49,951 nucleotides of DNA from Desulfomonile tiedjei (lineage in GTDB: Bacteria > Desulfobacterota > Desulfomonilia > Desulfomonilales > Desulfomonilaceae): NCBI GenBank assembly GCA_016218715.1, contig JACRDG010000116.1:1-49951 (forward strand), given 5' to 3'. Under the pieces are notes generated by a model that saw nothing but the letters and a program-made list of their open reading frames with translations, ran no database searches and was not told the DNA's origin. This document shows, one piece after another, positions 8,875 through 17,196 of the stretch. Within the stretch, counting starts at the first letter, position 1, and every line of letters starts with the position of its first letter. Made by a program: the position numbers and the translations under genes.

Positions 8875-9693
8875 ATGACAAAGCTTGCGAACCTCCTTCT
8901 CGCAATCGTGATCCTCGCCGCACTTTCCACCGCGGCCATAGCCGCAGGGGACACCCTGGCCGAGATAAAGCGAAAAGGTGTTCTGGTCGCGGGGGTGAAG
9001 GATTCTCTCCCGCCTTTCGGTTATATCGACGAGCAAACCCGCCGGATTGTCGGGTACGATGTGGACTTTGCAAGGGCGATTGCCGATAAGCTCGGGGTGA
9101 AATTAGAACTCAAGCCTGTCTCGTCGGCGAGTCGCATACCGCAACTGATGGAACGGCATATCGACATCATCGTCGCCACCACGAGCAATACTCCACAGCG
9201 ACAGCAGCAGATCGATTTCAGCTACGCCTACTTCTTCACGGTGCAGAAGTTCCTGGTCAAGAAGGGGACTGTGAAGAGTCTCGCGGATCTCGAGGGAAAG
9301 AAAATCGGCACGGCCAAAGGGTCGGACTCCGAACAGAACGCGAGCGAAGCACTGCCTTCGGCCACGATACTATCGTTTGATGACTATCCCCAGGCCTTTC
9401 TGGCGCTTCAGCAAGGGAAGATCTTCGCGGTGACCACGGATGAGGCGATCCTCGCGGGAATTCGCCAGAAGGCTCCGAACAAGGAGAAGTTCGAGATTCC
9501 CGACTTCCAGATCTCCGACGAAGCCTACGGAATCGCCATGCGCAAGGGTGACAGCGCCTTGCGGGATTTCGTCAACAAGACACTCCTCGAAATGGAAGCG
9601 AGCGGTCAGGCAAAGGAGATCTTCGAGAAGTGGTTCGGTCCGCAGAGCGCAACTCCCATGAGCCGTGCGTTCTCGATCACAGCGGACAAGTAG
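8875..9693 (+). CDS. polar amino acid ABC transporter, periplasmic binding protein
   Basis: A 272-residue SBP family 3 protein. The start ATG 8875 has AAGGGAG eight bases upstream. A signal peptide (LANLLLAIVILAALSTAAIA) is followed by the domain opening LAEIKRKGVLVAGVKDSLPPFGYID, typical of glutamine/glutamate/cystine receptors, and later GYDVDFARAIADKLGV and QIDFSYAYF. The mature protein captures the amino acid in the periplasm and delivers it to the two permeases encoded next. Ligand specificity cannot be read from the sequence by eye. Confidence 0.95.
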   Translation: MTKLANLLLAIVILAALSTAAIAAGDTLAEIKRKGVLVAGVKDSLPPFGYIDEQTRRIVGYDVDFARAIADKLGVKLELKPVSSASRIPQLMERHIDIIVATTSNTPQRQQQIDFSYAYFFTVQKFLVKKGTVKSLADLEGKKIGTAKGSDSEQNASEALPSATILSFDDYPQAFLALQQGKIFAVTTDEAILAGIRQKAPNKEKFEIPDFQISDEAYGIAMRKGDSALRDFVNKTLLEMEASGQAKEIFEKWFGPQSATPMSRAFSITADK

Positions 9694-9796
9694 CGGCAGG
9701 ATTGTATCAAATCGTGCGGGCACCTGGCTCCGCTCATGGAACGACTAGCGAGCAGGCGGTCGACAAGTCCAAGACCATTCTGAGGACTATCAGGAA

Positions 9797-10504
9797 GTGT
9801 TTCACTACCAGTTCGACTGGGGGATCGTCACCTCCGGCAAGTATTTCGAATGGCTGCTGTCGGGATTGTATACCACGGTGCAACTCTCCGCGGTATCCAT
9901 CGTGCTCGCTTTCTTGCTCGGCCTTATCATCGCAATGATGCGGATGAGCCGTGTTTTGCCCGTGCGCTGGTTCGCGTACGGGTACCTGGAGTTTTTTCGC
10001 AATACGCCGCTCCTCGTGCAGATGTTCTTCTGGTACTTCGGGTCGTACAAGTTGTTGCCTGAAGCCGTAAACGATGTTCTGGCGCAGACGAATTTCGAAT
10101 TCACCGCTGCGGTCATCGCACTGACGATATACACCTCGGCATTCATTGCCGAAGATATCCGCTCCGGCGTGCGCTCCATCCCGAAAGAGCAGATGGAGGC
10201 CGCGCGCAGTTCGGGTTTTTCCTATATCCGGGCAATGCAGTACGTCGTTTTGCCTCAAGCCATACGCATCACCATCCCGCCGCTCATCAATCAATTCCTC
10301 AACTTGACGAAGAATTCGTCGCTTGCCATGACCATCGGTGTGGCGGAGCTGACCTATCAGGCGAGGCAGGTGGAGAGCTATACGTTCAGGGGATACGAAG
10401 CGTTCACCGCAGCGACGCTGGTCTACCTGGCGCTGTCGCTGTTTATCACTGGCCTGGTAAACTTGTATAACAAGATGGTTCTCATGAGGATGCGAGGCGA
10501 GTGA
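9797..10504 (+). CDS. polar amino acid ABC transporter, permease 1
   Basis: A 235-residue HisM/GlnP-type permease with a GTG start at 9797 (AGGA just upstream). Membrane helices alternate with loops, and the cytoplasmic EAA loop that docks the ATPase is present: EDIRSGVRSIPKEQMEAARSSG followed by VVLPQAIRITIPPLINQF. It starts 103 bp after the binding-protein gene and ends 1 bp before the second permease gene, suggesting translational coupling. It should form a heterodimer with the product of 10506-11207. Confidence 0.93.
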   Translation: MFHYQFDWGIVTSGKYFEWLLSGLYTTVQLSAVSIVLAFLLGLIIAMMRMSRVLPVRWFAYGYLEFFRNTPLLVQMFFWYFGSYKLLPEAVNDVLAQTNFEFTAAVIALTIYTSAFIAEDIRSGVRSIPKEQMEAARSSGFSYIRAMQYVVLPQAIRITIPPLINQFLNLTKNSSLAMTIGVAELTYQARQVESYTFRGYEAFTAATLVYLALSLFITGLVNLYNKMVLMRMRGE

Positions 10505-10505
10505 C

Positions 10506-11207
10506 ATGGATCCGTGGCTCGATTTTACCGTCATCCGAAACAACCTGACCTACTTCTTCATCGGAAGCTACCCTCACGGGAATCTCGGCGGGGTCGCGCT
10601 CACTCTCTACTTGGCCGTGACGTCGTGCGTGATCTCCTTTGTGGGCGGTCTGATATTGGGGCTCTTGAGCGTCTCCCGACACCGAGCGATAAGGTACCCA
10701 ACACTGGCGGTGATCAACACCGTCCGGGGCGTGCCCCTCCTGATGGTCATTTTCTGGATGTACTTCCTCCTGCCGTCGCTCCTCGGTCACCCCGTTCCCG
10801 AGAGTCGAACGGTGATCGCGGCCCTGGCCCTTTTCACGTCGGCGTACATGGCAGAGATCGTTCGCGCGGGCGTGGAGGGCATACCCAGGGGACAGACGGA
10901 AGCAGCGCTGGCGACGGGATTGCGCCCGTGGCAGGCGTTGGTTTACGTGGTTCTTCCCCAGGGGTTGCGCAACATGCTTCCGTCGTTCGTGAACCAGTTC
11001 GTCTCGCTTATCAAGGACACGTCGCTCGCATACATCGTGGGAGTGTCGGAGCTTACTCAGGTGGCCACTCAGGTGAATAATCGCAGCATGGTCCACCCGA
11101 CGGAGATCTTTTTCTTCATCGCGGCGGTCTATTTCATCATCTGTTTCACGTTCACGAGCATTTCTCGCCGGCTGGAGAGTCGCCTGGCTTGGCGCAAATC
11201 GATCTGA
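10506..11207 (+). CDS. polar amino acid ABC transporter, permease 2
   Basis: A 233-residue permease of the same family as its upstream neighbour, with the EAA loop EIVRAGVEGIPRGQTEAALATG and VVLPQGLRNMLPSFVNQF. The membrane part includes SCVISFVGGLILGLLS and an NTVRGVPLLMVIFWMYFLLP helix. Its ATG follows the stop of permease 1 after one base. With the ATPase and binding protein it completes an importer; nothing appears missing. Confidence 0.93.
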   Translation: MDPWLDFTVIRNNLTYFFIGSYPHGNLGGVALTLYLAVTSCVISFVGGLILGLLSVSRHRAIRYPTLAVINTVRGVPLLMVIFWMYFLLPSLLGHPVPESRTVIAALALFTSAYMAEIVRAGVEGIPRGQTEAALATGLRPWQALVYVVLPQGLRNMLPSFVNQFVSLIKDTSLAYIVGVSELTQVATQVNNRSMVHPTEIFFFIAAVYFIICFTFTSISRRLESRLAWRKSI

Positions 11208-11242
11208 CTCGTAGTCTTTCCCTGGGCCGATATAGAGGCGAA

Positions 11243-12040
11243 ATGATTACCATTCTATTGATTTATACTGCCGTGGGGGCGATTGCCGGGATACTCGCCG
11301 GATTACTGGGGATCGGCGGAGGCATCGTCGTCGTCCCAATGCTTCTCTACTGTTTCACGGGACAAGGGGTGTCTCACGAAGTAATCATGCACTTGGCCCT
11401 GGGAACCTCGATGGCCAGTATCATGTTTACCGCGATATCCAGCTTCATAGCCCATCACCGGCACGGAGCAGTCCACTGGGACATTGTCCGACAGATCGTC
11501 CTGGGAATCTTGATCGGCACGTTTCTCGGCTCGTGCATTGCTGCCAGATTGTCGACCGGTTTCCTCAGCGGCTTCTTCGTGGTCTTCCTCTATTATGTCG
11601 CAATTCAGTTGATTCTGAACCGCACCCCACGCCCCTCAAGGCATCTGCCGGGCAAATTGGGCATGTTCGGCGCGGGGAACATAATCGGCGCAGTATCGAG
11701 CTTCGTAGGCATCGGCGGGGGAGCATTGTCAGTACCGTTCATGGTGTGGTGCAACATTCCGATGCACCATGCCATCGGCACCTCCGCAGCAATCGGTTTT
11801 CCCATTGCCGTGGCAGGTACCATCGGATATGTCTACACCGGCCTGTTTACCGCTGACCTCCCGCGCTACTCCGTGGGGTACGTCTATCTCCCCGGGCTCG
11901 CCGGGATCGTTTGTGCAAGCGTGCTCACAGCGCCGCTCGGCGTCCGGTTCGCACACACCTTACCGGTCAAAAGGCTCAAACAGGTTTTTGCCGTGCTCCT
12001 CGCGATCATGGGGACTCGGATGCTTCTCGGTCTTCTCTAA
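11243..12040 (+). CDS. TauE/SafE family membrane permease
   Basis: A 265-residue integral membrane protein of the sulfite exporter TauE/SafE (DUF81) family. The family's two internal repeats are both visible: GAIAGILAGLLGIGGGIVVVPMLL in the first half and NIIGAVSSFVGIGGGALSVPFMVW in the second. Members export or import sulfite, sulfoacetate or other organosulfur anions. The start ATG 11243 has GAGG at 11234-11237; an earlier in-frame codon overlaps the permease gene. It lies 35 bp after the ABC importer and may be co-transcribed. The link could be a sulfur-containing amino acid or its breakdown product, but that is inference. Confidence 0.9.
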   Translation: MITILLIYTAVGAIAGILAGLLGIGGGIVVVPMLLYCFTGQGVSHEVIMHLALGTSMASIMFTAISSFIAHHRHGAVHWDIVRQIVLGILIGTFLGSCIAARLSTGFLSGFFVVFLYYVAIQLILNRTPRPSRHLPGKLGMFGAGNIIGAVSSFVGIGGGALSVPFMVWCNIPMHHAIGTSAAIGFPIAVAGTIGYVYTGLFTADLPRYSVGYVYLPGLAGIVCASVLTAPLGVRFAHTLPVKRLKQVFAVLLAIMGTRMLLGLL

Positions 12041-12546
12041 CATCGGGTGCCGTGAAGGGTTCCCGCCGACAAAGAATCAGGTACGCTCCCCTCTCAGGTC
12101 ATTGCCGCTGGAGCGGTTGCACAGTACGACATACCTCTCGTCGGCCAGGGTACCTGAAACGACAACAGCCAAAAAGTGGAAACAGATTTCCCGTCCAGTT
12201 GACATAGAGAACAGGGAGAAGGATAGCGTCTGCTCATGGCGTGAACGAACCGTGCATTCGGCGGAAGATTCTCCTCAACGAAGGGAGCATTTGGAGCCTA
12301 TTCCGTGAAGTGGACCATTCTTGTCCCCGCGGTCACTACCATTGATGTTCACGATATATCGCACGAGGCTCCGCAGAGGCGATTTCGGGAGATTTAGGGC
12401 CGGCGAGACGGAGGATGGCGCGACCACACGGTTCCACGTTGTGTCGTTATAACCGGTGTTGAACGTGTTCGACACGGCCGACGCGTTTGGCAGTAACGGA
12501 ATGTTGGCTCAGTCCTTGTCTTACGGACAGGAAAGGAGAGAATGCC
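12041..12546. other. 506-bp intergenic region
   Basis: No gene is visible. It holds a candidate operator palindrome at 12456-12475 and the ribosome-binding site AAAGGAGAG of the next small gene. I see no convincing terminator for the upstream importer/TauE operon. Confidence 0.5.
12456..12475. promoter_or_regulatory. imperfect palindrome, possible operator
   Basis: GTGTTGAAC and GTTCGACAC flank a 2-bp centre, with one mismatch in nine positions per arm. It sits 71 bp upstream of the 97-residue orphan gene. Confidence 0.35.
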
Positions 12547-12840
12547 ATGAAGGCCGGGATCTTCTTTACAGGTTCAGGACCTATCGTCTTGTTGACCTCT
12601 TACGAGTCGCTCACCCACCCGGACCTGGTCAACAAGCTGGCCACCAAGGGTATCAAGAAGTTCATCGCGTATGAACTCACCCCGGAACAAGCCCAGGAGA
12701 CGTACGGACACCATTTCACCGTGATCATGGGGGATCTTCATCAGTCGGATGACCTGCGGATTCTCGATTACGACGGACACCACGTGTTCTCGAGGTTCAC
12801 CTTCAAGAATCTCGGCCAACCGATCTACCACGAACCATAG
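12547..12840 (+). CDS. small conserved-looking protein of unknown function
   Basis: A 97-residue protein with a strong start (ATG 12547, AAAGGAGAG eight bases upstream). It has no signal peptide and no membrane segment. The N-terminus MKAGIFFTGSGPIVLLTSYES suggests a beta-strand/turn/strand start, followed by a helical KLATKGIKKFIAYELTPEQAQETYG and a C-terminal strand pair around ILDYDGHHVFSRF. Composition and codon use look like a genuine gene. I do not recognise the family. It is followed by a large inverted repeat and is convergent with the molybdoenzyme gene. Confidence 0.7.
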   Translation: MKAGIFFTGSGPIVLLTSYESLTHPDLVNKLATKGIKKFIAYELTPEQAQETYGHHFTVIMGDLHQSDDLRILDYDGHHVFSRFTFKNLGQPIYHEP

Positions 12841-12845
12841 ACGCG

Positions 12846-12957
12846 GAGAGAGTTCCCCCCATCCGTTAGTCCAATCCGAATTCGCATTCAAGAGTAATCC
12901 GGGGGGGAACTTCTTTGCACAGAGAAGTTCCCCCCGATATTCTCTGAATGCGAATTC
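12846..12957. repeat. nested inverted repeat between convergent genes
   Basis: Outer arms 12878-12890 and 12945-12957 are perfect 13-bp complements (GAATTCGCATTCA / TGAATGCGAATTC). Inside them, 12902-12914 and 12923-12935 are perfect 13-bp complements (GGGGGGAACTTCT / AGAAGTTCCCCCC) closing a short loop. A further near copy of the inner arm (GAGAGAGTTCCCCCC) lies at 12846-12860 and could pair instead. There is no T tract. It may act as a bidirectional terminator or be a small repeat element. Confidence 0.75.
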
Positions 12958-12966
12958 CGGCGGGCT

Positions 12967-15207
12967 CTACAGAGGTTCGACCCGGCACGGGACGAATCGG
13001 TGGAGTGGGGTTGCTGCAATCGGGTCGCGATGGGTATTCTTGGTGAGGCGGTTCACATTTGGCCCGCGTTTTTCACCTTGGAACACGAGGCCGAAACCGT
13101 GCGGCATCACGACATGGCCGGGCCGGCACGAATCGGCAAGTTCGAGTTCTATCTCCTCTTCTCCTGCCTCGGTCCGGACGAGAACCGTTTGCCCGTCCGA
13201 AAGACTGAGGCTTTCCGCATCGGCAGGATGCATGAGCAGGGTGCAGACGCGCGCCTTGTCCGCATTCCACGCAGGATCGCGCATAATGGTGTTGGCATTG
13301 TGGTCCATGTGGCGACCGGCCATCAGGACAAGCGGATAGTTGCTGTCCATGCGAAGGGAAGCTTCCTCGGTCGCCGCGTCCAAGCGTTGCACTGCATCGG
13401 CCAACTCGGGGATAAAGAGGTTGATGCATCCGTCCGCCGTGCGTAGCTCTCCCAGGTTGTTGTTCTCGTCGCTCTTGCCGATCCAGATCCCCTCAGGATG
13501 GTCCAGCAGCGCTTTGAACATCTGCTCCCCCATACCGAGTCCCGGATCGAACCCCATCCGAGCGGCCTTCTCCCGGAACGCTTTCGGCGCGACCTGTAGC
13601 ATCCCCCACATCGCGGCCAGATTCACGGAACCGAGTGCGGGTCCCAGCGTCTTGCCGAGGATAAACGGCATGAATTTCATGGCACGCGGCTCGCTCTGGG
13701 CAAAGCCGAGCAGTTCGGCTCCGAAAAGCATCCGGTCCTTGGATGCCGCGTCATAGAGCGATTGCGGAATCTCCGGAAGCAGGCCCAATCGATCGGCAAG
13801 CCGGATCAGGATCTCGCTCTCCTCGAGCGGTTCTCCTTCGGGCTCCACCACCGGGGGGCGCATCTGGAAAAAGACCTCGGGGAAATTCCAGGAGAAGAAC
13901 GTCGCATCCCATTTCTCGTACGCGGATCGAGCCGGGAGAACATAATGGGAGAGCTGAGCAGCCTCGGTAAAGGCCACGTCGACGGTAACCAGCAGATCGA
14001 GCTTCCGGAACGCCCGTTCGTACGCGGTTGTGTCCGCATAGGAGCGGAGCGGATTCGCTCCGCTGACGATCACGGCCCGGATGCTGTCGTCCCGGTCTGC
14101 CATGATCTCCTCGGGGAGGACGTTGGGCGGAAAGGTCCCCATGATCGCGGGGAAATCCGTGGCAAGCGTACGCCACGTCTTCGGCTCGCGCTCGTCGGAA
14201 TGGGCGCCCATCGGCATGAGATGGCCGGGGATCACATTGCCGCCCCGCACGCCGATCCGTCCGCACAGCGTGAGCAGAATCAGCTCCAAGTACGATGCTA
14301 CGGTGCTGTGGCGTCCCATGAGGATCCCGAGGTCTGCGTGGTACGACCAGTTGCGGGTCCCAAAGAGTCGGCAGAGGTCTTTCACCTGCTCGTACTCGAG
14401 TTGGCAGACCCTGATCGCGGATTTCGCGTCGAAATCGGCAAACCACGGGAGCACTGATTCAAGCCCGCTGGCATGGCCCGCAAGGTACTCGGGCTTGTGC
14501 CACCCTTCCTGCAGAATCATGGCTATCATGGCCCGCGTGAGGAGCGCGTCGGTCCCGGGGCGGATCGGAAGGTGAATATCGGCTCTCTCCGCGGTTTCGG
14601 AACGCCGCGGGTCAATAACCACAAGGAGCTTGTCCGGGTCTTCGGAGAACTCCTTCAAGCGGCGTCTTGCCTGGGGCATCTGGTGGCTCAGCCATCCGTT
14701 CCACCCCACGGCCACCAGCATATCGCTGTGCTGATGATCGGGAATGGTCCCCATGTACTGCCGGCCCAGCGCTCGGCCGTTCGCCCAGAAATAGCCGGTC
14801 AACTCCTGGGCCAGAGGGCTGTAGTGATACTGGGAGCCCAAGCCTCTGAGGAGACGCACGCCGAAAGCAGCCTCGAAGTGACATCCCTGCCCAGCGCCTC
14901 CCATGTACGCGAGCGACCGGGGACCGTGCTTGTCCAGAACACCTTTGAGCCTATCTGCGATCTCCTCCAGGGCCTGATCCCAGGATATCGCCTCGAATTG
15001 CTCTCCTACCCTCTTCAGCGGCTGCGTGAGGCGATCCTCATGGTGTTGGTACCGGGCGATCTTCAGCCCCTTCCGGCAGTTGTACCCCTCACTGCGCAGG
15101 TGGCTCTTGTCGGGGCGCACCTTGGTGATGCGGTTGTTCTCGACCAGAACTTCAAGGCCGCAGTTCTGGGCACAGCAGATGCAAGCCGTTTTCTTCCATG
15201 CGTTCAT
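12967..15207 (-). CDS. molybdopterin oxidoreductase (DMSO reductase superfamily) catalytic subunit
   Basis: A 746-residue protein; ATG 15207 has AGGAGG six bases upstream. The N-terminus carries a [4Fe-4S] site C9-x2-C12-x3-C16 and C44 (YNCRKG), followed by the Mo/W-bis-MGD domains (VVIDPRRSETAERADIHLPIRPGTDALL; VIVSGANPLRSYAD; C-terminal molydopterin-dinucleotide domain with LHRFV). Formate dehydrogenases carry Cys or Sec at the metal; here the region reads SPLAQELTGYFW (~130-141), with no Cys or Sec nearby, so it is not an ordinary formate dehydrogenase. No Tat signal is present, so it is probably cytoplasmic. It is the third gene of the MarR/Fe-S/Mo operon, 67 bp after the Fe-S protein, its likely electron partner. 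The substrate is unknown. Confidence 0.9.
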   Translation of the reverse strand: MNAWKKTACICCAQNCGLEVLVENNRITKVRPDKSHLRSEGYNCRKGLKIARYQHHEDRLTQPLKRVGEQFEAISWDQALEEIADRLKGVLDKHGPRSLAYMGGAGQGCHFEAAFGVRLLRGLGSQYHYSPLAQELTGYFWANGRALGRQYMGTIPDHQHSDMLVAVGWNGWLSHQMPQARRRLKEFSEDPDKLLVVIDPRRSETAERADIHLPIRPGTDALLTRAMIAMILQEGWHKPEYLAGHASGLESVLPWFADFDAKSAIRVCQLEYEQVKDLCRLFGTRNWSYHADLGILMGRHSTVASYLELILLTLCGRIGVRGGNVIPGHLMPMGAHSDEREPKTWRTLATDFPAIMGTFPPNVLPEEIMADRDDSIRAVIVSGANPLRSYADTTAYERAFRKLDLLVTVDVAFTEAAQLSHYVLPARSAYEKWDATFFSWNFPEVFFQMRPPVVEPEGEPLEESEILIRLADRLGLLPEIPQSLYDAASKDRMLFGAELLGFAQSEPRAMKFMPFILGKTLGPALGSVNLAAMWGMLQVAPKAFREKAARMGFDPGLGMGEQMFKALLDHPEGIWIGKSDENNNLGELRTADGCINLFIPELADAVQRLDAATEEASLRMDSNYPLVLMAGRHMDHNANTIMRDPAWNADKARVCTLLMHPADAESLSLSDGQTVLVRTEAGEEEIELELADSCRPGHVVMPHGFGLVFQGEKRGPNVNRLTKNTHRDPIAATPLHRFVPCRVEPL

Positions 15208-15274
15208 CCGACACCTCCTGGCTGAGTGGCAAAAAGGTCAGACCGGCCCGTACGACGGGGAATCAGGATCGGCC

Positions 15275-16369
15275 TTACGATTTCTTCGTCATTGAAAGCG
15301 GGATAAGGGATGTCCCTCGCACTGACGCCAGTTGCATGAAATAGTCCCGCCCGGTTGCAGGCGGCTCCTGGCGTTGGTCTTCGGGCTTGGAGCGTAACGA
15401 GACTGCTTCGCTGGGGCACGTGGTAACGCACAACCCGCAGCCGATGCACCGGTCACGGTCCACCTCCGCGACATCATTGGCTCCTATCTTGATCGCATCC
15501 ATCTGACAGCGGTCCACGCAGGTTTCGCACGCGGAGCAGGCATCGGGGTCGACCGCTGCGTAGTAATTGGTCAACACCTTTTCCGCAGGCTTGGGTTGCA
15601 TCTTGATGGATCGGAGGATTCCGCAACAGTCTCCGCAGCAGTTGCACATCCCGCCCGCGTCCTGGGAGATGAACGGCTGTGGAACGAGACCGCTTTCGTC
15701 GCACTGGTCTATGACACGAAGCGCTTCTTCCGTCGTAATATAGCGGGCCATACCCCTGTCAACATAGAAGTCCGCATGGCTGCCAAATTGGAAGCACACT
15801 TCCACCGGTTTGTCGCACCCCTTGTCCAAAAGGCCTTGCTGCACCCTGCAGATGCACTTTGCCAACGCGATCTTGTCCTTGCTCTCGATAATCTTCTTCA
15901 CGTCCTCGTACGGCGCAACCGGCCACAAGTGATCGACCGACTTATTCACCGGGATGGTTCGCAGTGGAGGTTTTACCCCGATCCCGATCTTGCCGAAGGC
16001 TTCCACAAAGTATCTTTCGAACAGGTCTGCGAATTCCTTGTCCATGTCTTTGAGCTGATACTCGAAGGAGCCGACTACAAACGGGACAGCTCCGTACCTG
16101 GTCGTGCTCCCCTTCTTAAGGCGAAAGATCAGGCCGCTGTCCACCATGCGCTCCAGCAGGGCCGCGACTGCAGCCGTTTCCCCGCCGGTGCGTTGGGCTA
16201 TCGCCTCGGGGGTTTCCAGCATCATGCTGAGTTTGAGATAGAGTTCGGCCTCCTCTTCCGAGAAGAGCTTCTGCAGGAGCTCCATTTCAACTCCGGACTC
16301 CGTTGCAGGGAATCCCATCGAATACTGATCCAACTGTTCACGCAGGTCGTAGTACACCTTTGCTGTCAT
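15275..16369 (-). CDS. iron-sulfur protein with winged-helix-like N-terminus and two [4Fe-4S] clusters
   Basis: A 364-residue protein starting ATG 16369 with AGGAGG six bases upstream. Residues ~30-100 look like a winged helix (TPEAIAQRTGGETAAVAALLERMVDSGLI). A cysteine-rich middle follows: KCICRVQ near 171, C185, C192, then GGMCNCCGDCCGILR (240-253). Last are two ferredoxin motifs, CSACETCVDRC (278-288) and CIGCGLCVTTCP (308-319). This architecture is seen in electron-carrier or sensor proteins of anaerobes. It lies between a MarR regulator and a molybdoenzyme in one operon and probably passes electrons to or from the latter. The winged helix may serve in protein contact rather than DNA binding. 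Confidence 0.85.
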   Translation of the reverse strand: MTAKVYYDLREQLDQYSMGFPATESGVEMELLQKLFSEEEAELYLKLSMMLETPEAIAQRTGGETAAVAALLERMVDSGLIFRLKKGSTTRYGAVPFVVGSFEYQLKDMDKEFADLFERYFVEAFGKIGIGVKPPLRTIPVNKSVDHLWPVAPYEDVKKIIESKDKIALAKCICRVQQGLLDKGCDKPVEVCFQFGSHADFYVDRGMARYITTEEALRVIDQCDESGLVPQPFISQDAGGMCNCCGDCCGILRSIKMQPKPAEKVLTNYYAAVDPDACSACETCVDRCQMDAIKIGANDVAEVDRDRCIGCGLCVTTCPSEAVSLRSKPEDQRQEPPATGRDYFMQLASVRGTSLIPLSMTKKS

Positions 16370-16421
16370 CTTGGCCTCCTGAATCCGATTTCCGCGAACG
16401 GGTTGCGGCGTCTTGCGCTGT

Positions 16422-16871
16422 TTACTCGCCTTCCTCACGCACTCTCGCCAGTACTTTCGCGAGTGTGGCCTTGGTCACATTGAGATCCTCTTCCGGGATT
16501 CCTCCAAAGCATTCGTCAAGGACTTGAAGGGTTTCGGCGATTACGGGGTTCTGAATCCTTTTCCCTTCGTCGGTCAGGTAGATTCTTAGGGTTCGTCTGT
16601 CCGTCATGTCCGCGGTTCTCATGACGAGCCCGTCACGTTCCATGCGGTCGAGCAGGCCGGTCATGGTGGAAGTGTCCAGGCGAGCCCCTCGGGCTATGTC
16701 GGTCACCTTCAGGCCGTCCTCGACCCACAGGCTCATCAGCGCCCACAAATACGCAGGTTTGAAGTGGCCGAGGCCGGCTTCGGTGAGCCGCTTCTTCAGG
16801 GCTGACGTGATGACGAGGCTGAGCCTCGACACCAGGTACAACGGGCATTCCATGGGATCAATGAGTAACAT
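16422..16871 (-). CDS. MarR-family transcriptional regulator
   Basis: A 149-residue protein with the MarR winged helix: recognition region VTDIARGARLDTSTMTGLLDRMERDGLV and wing TADMTDRRTLRIYLTDEGKRI. It starts ATG 16871, although the ribosome-binding site is weak. It is the first gene of a three-gene minus-strand operon and probably represses or activates that operon in response to a small aromatic or acyl ligand or redox signal, as family members do. The ligand cannot be told from the sequence. Confidence 0.9.
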   Translation of the reverse strand: MLLIDPMECPLYLVSRLSLVITSALKKRLTEAGLGHFKPAYLWALMSLWVEDGLKVTDIARGARLDTSTMTGLLDRMERDGLVMRTADMTDRRTLRIYLTDEGKRIQNPVIAETLQVLDECFGGIPEEDLNVTKATLAKVLARVREEGE

Positions 16872-16950
16872 GTATCGATCGCTCTCAGGAGTCCGAAGGA
16901 GATTGCTCTCCGTGGATTGCGGGACGACTGGCTTTCCGTTTCCAAGCTAA

Positions 16951-17184
16951 CCTCTTGCCAGTATTCCGTATGCCAAATACTTTGTCAAGGAAAATCTTCC
17001 GACCGGCCGCGACGTGCAGCCCTGCGTCTTCACGCACGTGGCGGTCGACAAGACCTGCAACAAGAGCCTGATCGATGTGCTGAAGACTGATTGCTTCGAG
17101 ACAACGTGGTTGACCGGAGGCCGCACGGTGAGGTATTCTGATCAGCCGTTCCTAACAGATTTTTTCAATAACTTCACGAGGTGA
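16951..17184 (+). pseudogene. 77-residue C-terminal gene remnant, family not recognised
   Basis: An open frame begins straight after a TAA (16948-16950) and runs to TGA at 17182-17184. No ATG starts it and no ribosome-binding site is present. The translation is strongly protein-like: PYAKYFVKENLPTGRDV, then PCVFTHVAVDKTCNKSLIDV and FETTWLTGGRTVRYSDQ. It looks like the tail of a larger enzyme whose front has been lost. It sits divergent to the MarR gene and 12 bp before the methyltransferase start. I cannot name the family. Confidence 0.45.
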
Positions 17185-17196
17185 GGATTGGGAATC

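Noticed and set aside
8860-8877. GTG 8866 as start of the binding-protein gene
   Set aside because: ATG 8875 has better spacing to AAGGGAG and begins the signal peptide directly.
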